Below, one piece after another: positions 9,839 to 17,300 of a stretch of DNA of 40,879 nucleotides. The stretch's first letter is position 1, and each line of letters begins with the position of its first letter. This stretch comes from Candidatus Kuenenia stuttgartensis (GTDB taxonomy: Bacteria > Gemmatimonadota > Gemmatimonadetes > Gemmatimonadales > Gemmatimonadaceae): the NCBI GenBank assembly GCA_943330235.2, contig CALQGY020000022.1, positions 1-40,879 of the forward strand. Reading direction: 5' to 3'. The notes beneath the pieces are model-generated. The model did no database searches, was not told the DNA's origin, and worked only from the letters and a program-made list of their open reading frames with translations. The position numbers and the translations under genes are program-made.

Positions 9839-11041
9839 ATGGCATTCGGAACAGTGGAACAGGCGCTGGCAGATATCGCCGCCGGCAAGTTCGTGGTCGT
9901 CGCCGACGACGAGGATCGCGAGAACGAGGGGGACCTCGTCTGCGCGGCGGAACTCGTCACGGCGGACATGGTGAACTTCATGCTGGAGGCAAAAGGCATG
10001 ATTTGTCTCTCCATGACCAACGAGTGGGCGAATCACCTCGGCTTGCATCCGCAGGTCGAGGAGAACACCGAGTCCATGTCCACCGCGTTCACGGTCAGCA
10101 TCGACGCGGCCTCCAAGTACGGCGTGTCTACGGGCATCAGCGCCAGCGATCGCGCGACGACCATTCGCGTTGCGGTCGATCCGACCTCCACGCGCGCGGA
10201 TCTGCGTACGCCTGGACACATTCACCCGTTACGGGCGCGCGATGGCGGCGTGCTGCAGCGGGTGGGGCACACCGAAGCCGCCGTGGATCTCGCCCGTCTG
10301 GCGGGACTGCGAAGCGCCGGTGTGATCTGCGAAATTCTGAATCGCGACGGCACCACGTCGCGGCGCCCGCAGCTGGAAGCCTTCTGCGCGCTGCACGGCC
10401 TCACGTTCATCACCATCGCGCAGCTCGTCGCATATCGTCTGAAGACGGAACGACTGGTGCATCGCGCGGCGGACGCGCGACTGCCGACGCTGTATGGCGA
10501 GTGGCGCATCGTGGGCTACCGCAACGACGTCGATGACCGCGAACATCTGGCCCTCGTGCACGGCGATGTCGAGCAGGGCGAGGGCGTGCTCGTACGGATG
10601 CACTCGAAGTGTCTCACCGGCGATGTGTTCCATTCGCAGCGGTGCGACTGCGGCTGGCAGTTGGACACGGCCATGCGCATGATTCAGGCGGAAGGGAAGG
10701 GCGTCATCGTCTATCTCGACCAGGAAGGGCGCGGGATCGGCCTGCTCAATAAGCTGAAAGCGTACGAGCTGCAGGATCACGGCGCCGACACGGTCGAGGC
10801 CAACGAGCAGCTCGGTTTCAAGGCGGACCTCCGCAATTACGGCATCGGCGCGCAGATTCTGCTCGATCAGGGACTGCGCAGTATCCGCGTGCTGACCAAC
10901 AATCCTCGCAAACTCGTGGGCCTCGACGGCTACGGCCTCGTGGTCGCCGATCGCGTGCGCCTCGAAGCGCCGTCGACCGACGAGAATGCGTCCTATCTGG
11001 AGACCAAGCGCACCAAGCTTGGCCACCTGTTCGCGATCTGA
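9839..11041 (+). CDS. ribBA: Bifunctional DHBP synthase / GTP cyclohydrolase II
   Basis: Supplies both inputs of riboflavin synthesis. The N-terminal domain makes 3,4-dihydroxy-2-butanone 4-phosphate from ribulose 5-phosphate, with the acidic motif DDEDRENEGD at residues 23-32. The C-terminal GTP cyclohydrolase II (about 200-400) opens GTP and shows zinc ligands in CLTGDVFHSQRCDCG and the DQEGRGIGLLNK loop. I prefer ATG 9839 because GAGGAG (9827-9832) sits six bases upstream and MAFGTVEQALADI fits the family. The frame is also open from GTG 9809/ATG 9812, overlapping the ribE stop, so a ten-residue longer form is possible. The product is 400 residues from 9839. Confidence 0.95.
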   Translation: MAFGTVEQALADIAAGKFVVVADDEDRENEGDLVCAAELVTADMVNFMLEAKGMICLSMTNEWANHLGLHPQVEENTESMSTAFTVSIDAASKYGVSTGISASDRATTIRVAVDPTSTRADLRTPGHIHPLRARDGGVLQRVGHTEAAVDLARLAGLRSAGVICEILNRDGTTSRRPQLEAFCALHGLTFITIAQLVAYRLKTERLVHRAADARLPTLYGEWRIVGYRNDVDDREHLALVHGDVEQGEGVLVRMHSKCLTGDVFHSQRCDCGWQLDTAMRMIQAEGKGVIVYLDQEGRGIGLLNKLKAYELQDHGADTVEANEQLGFKADLRNYGIGAQILLDQGLRSIRVLTNNPRKLVGLDGYGLVVADRVRLEAPSTDENASYLETKRTKLGHLFAI

Positions 11042-11054
11042 GAGTACTGACCTG

Positions 11055-11552
11055 ATGGCTGAGTTCACTGGACAACCGCGCGGCGAAGGCCGTCGTATCG
11101 TTATCGTCGCCAGTCGCTTCAACGAGACCGTCACCGTCCCGTTGGCCGAAGGCGCCGTGCAAGCGCTGGTCCGTCAGGGCGTGCAGTTCGATGACATCGA
11201 CGTGCTCTGGGTACCGGGCGCATGGGAGCTGCCCGTGGCGGTGCGTCGTGCGCTGTCCACCGGCCGCTACGATGCGGCCGTGGCCGTCGGCGCGGTCATT
11301 CGCGGCGAGACGCCGCATTTCGACATCGTCGCGGGCGAATCGGCGCGCGGCCTGATGGAGATCTCGCGCGACTTTGACGTGCCGGTCACGCTGGGACTAC
11401 TGACCACGGACACCATGGAGCAGGCCGAGTCGCGCGCCGGCGGCGTGCACGGCAACAAGGGCGAGGACGCCGCCCTCGCCCTGCTCGAGATGCTGGATCT
11501 GTTCGATCGAGTGCTGCCGGTGGACGAAGAGCAGGACGAGGAGTGCGTCTGA
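11055..11552 (+). CDS. ribH: 6,7-dimethyl-8-ribityllumazine synthase
   Basis: Condenses the RibBA and RibD products to lumazine, the substrate of riboflavin synthase; family members form 60-mer or pentameric shells. The 165-residue product has the family segments IVIVASRFNETVT, WVPGAWELPVA, VIRGETPHFDIVAGES (His in the active site) and LTTDTMEQAESRAG. ATG 11055 is 13 bases after ribBA, preceded by GAGAGTACTGACC. The C-terminus, DEEQDEECV, is unusually acidic. The stop overlaps the nusB ATG by one base (TGATG), and the ribH tail also supplies nusB with its ribosome-binding site. Confidence 0.96.
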   Translation: MAEFTGQPRGEGRRIVIVASRFNETVTVPLAEGAVQALVRQGVQFDDIDVLWVPGAWELPVAVRRALSTGRYDAAVAVGAVIRGETPHFDIVAGESARGLMEISRDFDVPVTLGLLTTDTMEQAESRAGGVHGNKGEDAALALLEMLDLFDRVLPVDEEQDEECV

Positions 11553-12070
11553 TGGCCTCCGACCTGCGCGACGAAACCTTTTGGGACGGCCCGACGCAGG
11601 AGCCGGTGGCGCCTCGTGTCGGGCGGTCGTCCCGCGCCGCGCGTGCCGGCAGCAAAGTCGAGCGGGTGGAGACCCGCGGTCGCGCGCGGGCGCTGCAGGC
11701 GCTCTACGCGGCGGACCTGCGGGATATCACCCAGCTTCGGAAGATCGCCCTCAACGTGTTCGACGATCTGGCGGTCGATCGTGGCGAGCGTGAGGTCGCG
11801 TCGCGCCTGATCGGGACCATCGTCGAGCGCGGAGCGGAGCTTGATGCCGAACTCGCCGAAGTTACCGCGAACTGGCGGTTGGAGCGGTTGGGCGCCATCG
11901 AACGCAGCGTGCTGCGGTTGGCTGCGGCCGAGTTGTCGCGTGCCGAGACCCCGGTGAAGGTCGTTCTACACGAAGCCGTGCATCTAGCTGAGCGCTACGG
12001 CACGACGCGCAGTGCGCGGTTCGTGAACGGCGTCTTGGACGCCTACGCGCGCCGACTGGGTCTGCTGTGA
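11552..12070 (+). CDS. nusB: Transcription antitermination factor NusB
   Basis: NusB binds boxA RNA with S10 (NusE) and supports rRNA antitermination. The core runs from about residue 38 with TRGRARALQALYAADLRD and ends with LRLAAAELSR...VVLHEAVHLAERYGTTRSARFVNGVLDAYAR, the usual C-terminal helix pair. The first 35 residues, rich in charged residues, Ser and Ala, are an extension beyond typical NusB. ATG 11552 is chosen because GACGAGGAG lies eight bases upstream within ribH; GTG 11543 is a weaker alternative. ribH-nusB is a widely conserved pair. The stop overlaps the glycosyltransferase GTG by four bases. Confidence 0.92.
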   Translation: MASDLRDETFWDGPTQEPVAPRVGRSSRAARAGSKVERVETRGRARALQALYAADLRDITQLRKIALNVFDDLAVDRGEREVASRLIGTIVERGAELDAELAEVTANWRLERLGAIERSVLRLAAAELSRAETPVKVVLHEAVHLAERYGTTRSARFVNGVLDAYARRLGLL

Positions 12071-13209
12071 GCCCTGCCGCGCGAGCGGACGGTGCGTTGC
12101 GCATCGTGGTGGTGAACTGGCAGTGCCGCGAGAACCCGCAAGCGGGCGGTGCGGAGATCCATCTGCATGAGATCTTCGGCCGGCTGGTGGCGATGGGGCA
12201 CGAAGTCGTGCTGCTCTGCGGCGGCTGGCCGGGGTGCCCTCCGCGCGCCACGTTGGACGGCATCGAGGTGCACCGCGTGGGGACGCGGGCTTCGTTCCCT
12301 TTTCTGGCACGAGGATACTGGCACAGCGCGCTCGTCGGACGCGCGTTCGACGTCCTCGTGGAGGATATCAACAAGGTCCCGCTCTTTACCCCGCTCTGGC
12401 ACGGCCCGCCGAAGGTCGCGTTGGTGCCGCACCTGTTCGGTGGGACGGCCTTTCAAGAGCTCGCCGCGCCGCTCGCGGCGGCCGTGTGGCTGGCCGAGCG
12501 ACCGCTGCCGTGGGTCTACCGGCGCGCCGCCTTCCAAGCCATCAGCGACAGCACCCGTGACGACCTCGTCTCACGGGGCGTCAAGCGAGAGAGCATCCGC
12601 GTGATTTTCCCAGGCATCGATACCGCCCAGTACACGCCGGATGCACGCCAGCGCTCGCCACGCCCGATGTTTGCATATCTCGGGCGACTGAAGAAGTATA
12701 AAGGAGTCGATTTGGTGCTTCGGTCGTTTGCCCACGCAAATATCCCCGAGGCCACGCTCGAAATTGCGGGGGCGGGCGAATTTCGTCCCGACCTCGAGCG
12801 GCTCGCCGGGACCTTGGGCGTCGCGACGCGGGTACGCTTTCTTGGGCGCATCGACGAATCGGAGAAAATCGCGCTGCTGCGACGGGCATGGGCGACCCTG
12901 TTCGCTTCACCAAAGGAGGGCTGGGGCATCACGAATCTGGAGGCAGCGGCAAGCGGGACTCCGGTGATTGCGTCGAACAGTCCGGGGATTCGCGAATCGG
13001 TCCGGCACGATGAGACAGGATTTCTCGTGCCGCACGGTGACGTCGCTGCGATGGCTGCGTACATGCGACGCCTCAGCGACGAGCGCTCGCTCGTTGAACA
13101 CCTGGGGACCGCAGCGCGGCGCTTCGCCGAAGGCTTCACTTGGCAGCGCGCCGCCGATGAGACCGCAACTCACCTCCGCGAGGTGGTGGGAATGGGAGGA
13201 GGTCGCTGA
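12067..13209 (+). CDS. GT4-family glycosyltransferase
   Basis: A 380-residue GT-B-fold glycosyltransferase. The N-terminal acceptor domain opens IVVVNWQCRENPQAGGAEIHLHEIF. The C-terminal donor domain carries FAYLGRLKKYKGVDLVL and the EGWGITNLEAAASGTPVIAS segment, which contains the E-x7-E nucleotide-sugar motif of GT4 (Glycos_transf_1). It transfers a sugar from a nucleotide donor to an unknown acceptor, possibly a lipid or cell-surface glycan; no membrane segment or signal peptide is evident. Four-base overlap with nusB and one-base contact with hpf place it in the same transcript, but no other envelope-glycan genes are close. Confidence 0.88.
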   Translation: MSPAARADGALRIVVVNWQCRENPQAGGAEIHLHEIFGRLVAMGHEVVLLCGGWPGCPPRATLDGIEVHRVGTRASFPFLARGYWHSALVGRAFDVLVEDINKVPLFTPLWHGPPKVALVPHLFGGTAFQELAAPLAAAVWLAERPLPWVYRRAAFQAISDSTRDDLVSRGVKRESIRVIFPGIDTAQYTPDARQRSPRPMFAYLGRLKKYKGVDLVLRSFAHANIPEATLEIAGAGEFRPDLERLAGTLGVATRVRFLGRIDESEKIALLRRAWATLFASPKEGWGITNLEAAASGTPVIASNSPGIRESVRHDETGFLVPHGDVAAMAAYMRRLSDERSLVEHLGTAARRFAEGFTWQRAADETATHLREVVGMGGGR

Positions 13210-13526
13210 TGGAGATCATCCTGCACGCGCACCACGCCGAAGTGTCGGACTCGCTTCGCACGCAAGCGGAAACTGCCCTGCGCCGCATCGCCGTACGAAT
13301 GCACCGGGTCGCCAAAGCGATCGTGCGATTCGTGGGTGATGGCGCCACGCGCCGCGTCGAAATCGTCCTGCAAGGCACCAAAACGCGCTCACTCTTCGCC
13401 CAAGCGGACGCCCGCGACTTCGCGCCGGCACTCGCCACGGCCGTTCACCGCATTGAGAGTCAGGTCGAGCGCGTTCGTGCGCGTCGTGAGCGTCGACATG
13501 GCCCTCCAGGAGTGCGAACCGGGTGA
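13209..13526 (+). CDS. hpf: Ribosome hibernation promoting factor, short form (HPF/RaiA)
   Basis: A 105-residue HPF/YfiA-family protein expected to bind the 30S decoding centre and stall ribosomes in stationary phase. It begins MEIILHAHHAEVSDSLRTQAE, and basic residues cluster in ALRRIAVRMHRV. The end, VERVRARRERRH, is strongly basic. The second domain of long HPF, which mediates 100S dimers in many bacteria, is absent, so this is the short form. It lies directly before hprK and overlaps its start by four bases. In Proteobacteria hpf likewise clusters with ptsN, hprK and HPr genes; linking hibernation to PTS state here is an inference. Confidence 0.85.
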   Translation: MEIILHAHHAEVSDSLRTQAETALRRIAVRMHRVAKAIVRFVGDGATRRVEIVLQGTKTRSLFAQADARDFAPALATAVHRIESQVERVRARRERRHGPPGVRTG

Positions 13527-14497
13527 CTCCACGCCTGACCGTCGGTAAGCTCTTCGAGCGCATGAAGGAGCCGCTCGAGCTTGAGCTCATCGGCCCGGCT
13601 ATCGGTTTGGATCGCGAGATCACGAGCCCCGAGGCGTCAAGCCCGGGGCTCGTCCTTGCCGGCTATCTGAATCGCTTCCCGTACCAGCGCATCCAAGTGC
13701 TGGGCGAAACGGAGATCAGTTATCTCCAGTCGCTCGATGACACGGTGCGCGCCCGGAACCTCGAGCAGTTCTTCGAGTTTCCCATCCCCTGCGCCTTTAT
13801 CACGAAGCATCTCGACCCGCCGGCGCCCTTGCTGGAGTTGGCCGAGAAGGCCGGCATGGCGGTGCTGCGCACGCGGCTCAAAACCGCTGAGTTCTATCGG
13901 CTCATCAAGCCGTATCTCGCCGACCAGTTTGCCCCCACCACCACCTTGCACGGCTCGCTCGCCGATGTGTACGGCGTGGGCGTGTTCTTCACCGGGAAAA
14001 GCGGCATCGGGAAGTCGGAGTGCGTGCTCGACCTCGTCGAGCGCGGGCATCGCCTGGTGGCCGACGATCTCGTGTTCGTCTCGCGTCGCGGTAACGATGT
14101 GCTGATCGGGCGCGGCCACGAGCTGCAGCGGCATTTCATGGAAATTCGTGGCGTCGGGTTGCTGGATATTCCCGCCATCTTCGGCATTCACGCGGTCCGT
14201 CAGCAGAAGCGCATCGAAGTGGTCGTGGTCCTCGAGGAGTGGGACGGCGAAAGCCACGTCGAGCGCACCGGCTTGGATGTCCAGACCACGAACATCCTCG
14301 GCGTCGAAGTCCCGCGCATCACGGTCCATCTCAATCCGGGCAAGAATATCACCGTGGTTGCCGAAGTCATCGCGATGAATCACCTCCTGCGCTACTATCG
14401 CGGCTATGATTCGGCGACGGCGTTCAATGAGCGCCTGATTGGACAGATGCGTCGCAACTCCGACGTGCAGCGGTATCTCCAGGAGGATGACGAGTAG
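13523..14497 (+). CDS. hprK: HPr kinase/phosphorylase
   Basis: Phosphorylates and dephosphorylates HPr on Ser46. The 324 residues fit the family. The C-terminal catalytic domain has conserved His143 in TLHGSLADVYGVGV, the P-loop GKSGIGKS at residues 158-165, an Asp pair at 181-182 and the HprK signature MEIRGVGLLDIPAIFG. The N-terminal domain (1-130) contains the PGLVLAGYLNRFPYQRIQVLG segment. The matching HPr 2.5 kb downstream has the target serine, so the pair is probably functional. GTG 13523 overlaps the hpf stop (GTGA). No rapZ gene lies beside it, unlike many proteobacterial loci. Confidence 0.95.
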   Translation: MTPRLTVGKLFERMKEPLELELIGPAIGLDREITSPEASSPGLVLAGYLNRFPYQRIQVLGETEISYLQSLDDTVRARNLEQFFEFPIPCAFITKHLDPPAPLLELAEKAGMAVLRTRLKTAEFYRLIKPYLADQFAPTTTLHGSLADVYGVGVFFTGKSGIGKSECVLDLVERGHRLVADDLVFVSRRGNDVLIGRGHELQRHFMEIRGVGLLDIPAIFGIHAVRQQKRIEVVVVLEEWDGESHVERTGLDVQTTNILGVEVPRITVHLNPGKNITVVAEVIAMNHLLRYYRGYDSATAFNERLIGQMRRNSDVQRYLQEDDE

Positions 14498-14904
14498 TGG
14501 ATGATGCGGTCGACGCCGTGCAGACCCCGCCGGTGCGCGCCCTGGTGGCGGCGCATGGCACCTTCGCCGCGGGGATCGTGTCGGCGGTCGAGCAGATCAC
14601 CGGGCGCGGGGCCAGCTTGCGGGCGATGTCCAACCGCGGGCTGAGTCTCGGCGATATCCAGATCATGCTCGCCCAGACGCTTGACGAGACGGGCGCGCAG
14701 GTCATCTTCACCGACCTTCCAGCCGGCAGTTGCACTATGGCGGTGCGGCGACTGCTCCGCGAACGGGCCGATGTGGCGCTCGTCACGGGTGTCAATCTGT
14801 CGCTCTTGCTCGACTTCGTGATGCACGATCAGATCGACGCGGTCACCGCCGCGCACGCCGCTCTCGAGCGCGGGCGCGCGTCGATGGCCGCGCACGGCGC
14901 CTGA
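14497..14904 (+). CDS. PTS mannose-family EIIA component
   Basis: A 135-residue cytosolic EIIA-Man-type protein that would receive phosphate from HPr and pass it to EIIB. The N-terminal strand ALVAAHGTFAAGIVSAVEQITG contains the phosphorylatable histidine (His20). The segment VIFTDLPAGSCTMAVRRLL resembles the family's DLxGGSP loop. GTG 14497 shares its G with the hprK TAG stop. EIIA and EIIB are separate genes here, whereas E. coli ManX fuses them. Confidence 0.85.
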   Translation: MDDAVDAVQTPPVRALVAAHGTFAAGIVSAVEQITGRGASLRAMSNRGLSLGDIQIMLAQTLDETGAQVIFTDLPAGSCTMAVRRLLRERADVALVTGVNLSLLLDFVMHDQIDAVTAAHAALERGRASMAAHGA

Positions 14905-14931
14905 TCGCTCTTCGGACCTCTTGGCACTCGC

Positions 14932-15426
14932 ATGTCCATCGCGCTGTACCGCATTGATGATCGCCTGATTCACGGCCAAGTGGTCGTCGGGTGGGGCCAA
15001 CCCCTCGAGCTGGGCTTCATCGTCCTCGTCGACGATGAAGTCGCCGCGAGCGAGTGGGAGCAGGAGCTGTATCGCATGGGCGTTCCGCCCGAAATGACGG
15101 TGCACTTCCTCAGCGTTGACGACGCGGCCGACGGATTGCTCGCCTTCCAACGCGACACGCGCTCGGGCATCGTGCTCACCGGCGACATCGAGACCATGTC
15201 GCGGCTCGTAATGCGCACGGACGGTAGCATTCGTACCGTCAACGTGGGCGGGGTGCATCATGCCACGGGGCGCACGGCGCGCTTGCGCTACGTGTTCCTT
15301 ACGCCGGCCGAAGAAGTCGGCTTGCGGGCCATCGAGCGGCTCGGCGTCGATGTCACCGCGCAGGACGTGCCGAGTGCGCGGCCCGTCGGGCTCGATGAAT
15401 TGTTGAATACCACGCACGACGGCTGA
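14932..15426 (+). CDS. PTS mannose/fructose/sorbose-family EIIB component
   Basis: A 164-residue EIIB of the mannose (splinter) class. It begins MSIALYRIDDRLIHGQVVVGW, with active-site His14 in the family RLIHGQ motif. NVGGVHH, near residue 103, matches the conserved NVGG...H region. It takes phosphate from EIIA and phosphorylates the sugar bound in the EIIC/EIID membrane complex. The start lies 27 bases after the EIIA stop. The substrate class (mannose, fructose, sorbose or GlcNAc) cannot be told from the sequence. Confidence 0.9.
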   Translation: MSIALYRIDDRLIHGQVVVGWGQPLELGFIVLVDDEVAASEWEQELYRMGVPPEMTVHFLSVDDAADGLLAFQRDTRSGIVLTGDIETMSRLVMRTDGSIRTVNVGGVHHATGRTARLRYVFLTPAEEVGLRAIERLGVDVTAQDVPSARPVGLDELLNTTHDG

Positions 15427-15437
15427 GTCGCGATTCT

Positions 15438-16178
15438 ATGCTCCTCGCCGACGCCGATCTCCTGTCCACCGTGCTCCCCGTGGTGCTGGCGCAGTTGCTG
15501 CCCATCGCGATGCTCGCCGGGGTGATCGGTCTCGACGTGGTCAGCTTTCCACAGGCGATGCTGTCGCGCCCCATCGTGGCCGCGACCGTGGCCGGCGCTT
15601 TCGTTGGGGCGCCGGTCGCCGGCTTGACCTGCGGAGCCGCGCTGGAATGTCTGGCCCTGGAATCGTTGCCGGTGGGCGCGTCACGGTATCCCGAGTGGGG
15701 GAGTGCCTCGGTCGTCGCTGGCGCCGTGGCGGCGCTCGGCGTGCGCGGCGGCGAGCTGCCCACCCCCGGGGCCTTCGCGGTGGCGGTCCTAGTGGGTATC
15801 GCGACCGCGTGGGCGGGTGGCGGCACCATGGTGCGGCTGCGCCGCCTGATCGCCTCCTTCGCTCGGCCACGCCTCGATCAGTTGGCGGCTGGCAATCGAC
15901 GCACCGTCGTCGGATTGCAGGTCTTTGGCATGACGGCCGATCTGGCCCGCGGCACCCTCGTCGGCGCGGTCGCGTATGTGCCGGCCGCGCTGCTGGCCGG
16001 ATGGAGTCAGGCGCACTGGACCGTGTCCGCCCCGATCACGCGGGCCGTCGTGGTGGCCATGGTCGCGTCCGTGGCGGCGACCGCCGTTTGGAAGGACTTC
16101 CACGCCATCACGGGCACACGTCGCCTCTTCCTCGCTTCGCTGGCCGTGGGCACGCTGATGGTGGTGCTCGGTGCCTGA
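15438..16178 (+). CDS. PTS mannose-family EIIC membrane component
   Basis: A 246-residue, very hydrophobic integral membrane protein matching mannose-family EIIC. Segments such as LPVVLAQLLPIAMLAGVIGLD and IVAATVAGAFVGAPVAGLTCGAALE, then PEWGSASVVAGAVAALG, follow the family layout; the PEWG region corresponds to the conserved P-x-WG stretch. With EIID it forms the transmembrane sugar channel. It overlaps EIID by eight bases. Confidence 0.85.
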   Translation: MLLADADLLSTVLPVVLAQLLPIAMLAGVIGLDVVSFPQAMLSRPIVAATVAGAFVGAPVAGLTCGAALECLALESLPVGASRYPEWGSASVVAGAVAALGVRGGELPTPGAFAVAVLVGIATAWAGGGTMVRLRRLIASFARPRLDQLAAGNRRTVVGLQVFGMTADLARGTLVGAVAYVPAALLAGWSQAHWTVSAPITRAVVVAMVASVAATAVWKDFHAITGTRRLFLASLAVGTLMVVLGA

Positions 16179-17034
16179 GCCGACTCCCGACGTGACCGAC
16201 GTCATCCTCCCGCGAGGGCTTGCGACCAGCCCCGCGACCAGCCCCGCGACCAGCCCCGCGACCGGACTCGAGTCGGGCCCCGCGCTCGAACGCTCCACGC
16301 GTTGGGCGATGCTCCTCAGAATGCTCGCCATCCAGGGCTCGTGGAATTACGAGATCTTGGTGGGCAACGGCATCGGCTTCTGTGTTGAACCGGCGCTCCG
16401 ACAACTCCCGGGCGGTCTCGACGGGCCCGCGTACCGTCAGGCCTTGGCTCGGCAGTCGGTGTACTTCAATGCGCATCCGTACCTCGCCGCGCTCGCGGTC
16501 GGCGCGCTCGCGCGGGCCGAGCGTGATCACGTGCCACCCGCTCGCATTGAGCGTTTTCGCACGGCCCTGTGCGGGCCGCTGGGCAGCGTGGGTGATCGGT
16601 TGGTCTGGGCCTCGTGGCTCCCCGCCTGCTCGCTGCTCGCGCTCATGATCTTCGGACTCGGCGCGACTCCGGTCGGGGTCGTCGCGGGCTTCCTCCTGAT
16701 CTACAATATCGGGCACCTTGGCCTCCGCGAGTGGGGGCTCAGGGCTGGCTGGCGACACGGGTTACGGGTCGCCACGGCGCTCGGACATCCGGTGCTGCAG
16801 CACGGACCGCGCTACATTGGACGGACGGCGGCGGTGCTCGGAGGGCTGGCGTTGCCGATGGCGGTCCATCGGGCCATCGGAGGCGGTCCGCCGCTGGCGC
16901 CCATTCCGATCGCGGTCGCCGTGGCGACGCCGCTGCTGGCGGTCTTGTTGGTCCGATTGCATGGTCGCGCAGAAGGATGGCGCGTGGTGCTGCTCCTGCT
17001 CGCGATCTTTGTCCTTTACTCGGTGGTCGGTTGA
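16171..17034 (+). CDS. PTS mannose-family EIID membrane component
   Basis: A 287-residue EIID. From about residue 45 the family core is visible: LRMLAIQGSWNYEILVGNGIGFCVEPAL, then YFNAHPYLAALAVGALARAE, then LCGPLGSVGDRLVWASWLPACSLLAL. C-terminal hydrophobic helices follow. The first 40 residues are non-family and include a threefold SPAT repeat. GTG 16171 sits inside the EIIC end, giving translational coupling. The unusual N-terminal extension could mean a later start, but I see no better start before the core. Confidence 0.87.
   Translation: MPEPTPDVTDVILPRGLATSPATSPATSPATGLESGPALERSTRWAMLLRMLAIQGSWNYEILVGNGIGFCVEPALRQLPGGLDGPAYRQALARQSVYFNAHPYLAALAVGALARAERDHVPPARIERFRTALCGPLGSVGDRLVWASWLPACSLLALMIFGLGATPVGVVAGFLLIYNIGHLGLREWGLRAGWRHGLRVATALGHPVLQHGPRYIGRTAAVLGGLALPMAVHRAIGGGPPLAPIPIAVAVATPLLAVLLVRLHGRAEGWRVVLLLLAIFVLYSVVG
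16222..16257 (+). repeat. 12-bp tandem repeat, three copies, inside the EIID gene
   Basis: GCGACCAGCCCC is repeated three times and followed by a partial GCGACC. It encodes the ATSP/SPAT run in the EIID N-terminal extension. Identical copies at the DNA level imply recent slippage; in-frame unit length protects the reading frame. Confidence 0.85.
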
Positions 17035-17300
17035 TGGCTGAACGCTCGGTCCAAATCGTCAACAAGCACGGCCTGCATGCCCGCCCCGCGGCCGAAATGG
17101 TCAAGGCGGCCTCTCGCTTCGCCTGCGACATCACGATTTCCCGTGATGATCTCGAAGTGAACGGGAAAAGCATCATGGGTGTCATGATGCTCGCGGCCGA
17201 ATACGGAGCCAGCATCACGCTCCGCGCCAGCGGACCCGACGCCGACACGGCGCTGGATGCGCTCTCCGCCCTCGTCGCTTCCCGGTTCGGGGAGACCTAG
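17034..17300 (+). CDS. ptsH: Phosphocarrier protein HPr
   Basis: An 88-residue HPr. The EI-target His15 lies in KHGLHARPAAE and the HprK-target Ser46 lies in NGKSIMGVMML, so both regulatory sites are intact. ATG 17034 overlaps the EIID stop by one base. It shuttles phosphate from EI to EIIA; Ser46 phosphorylation would lower this flux. The frame is open further upstream but runs through EIID, so I reject a longer form. Presence of both sites beside hprK and hpf points to a sensing role as well as transport. Confidence 0.96.
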   Translation: MAERSVQIVNKHGLHARPAAEMVKAASRFACDITISRDDLEVNGKSIMGVMMLAAEYGASITLRASGPDADTALDALSALVASRFGET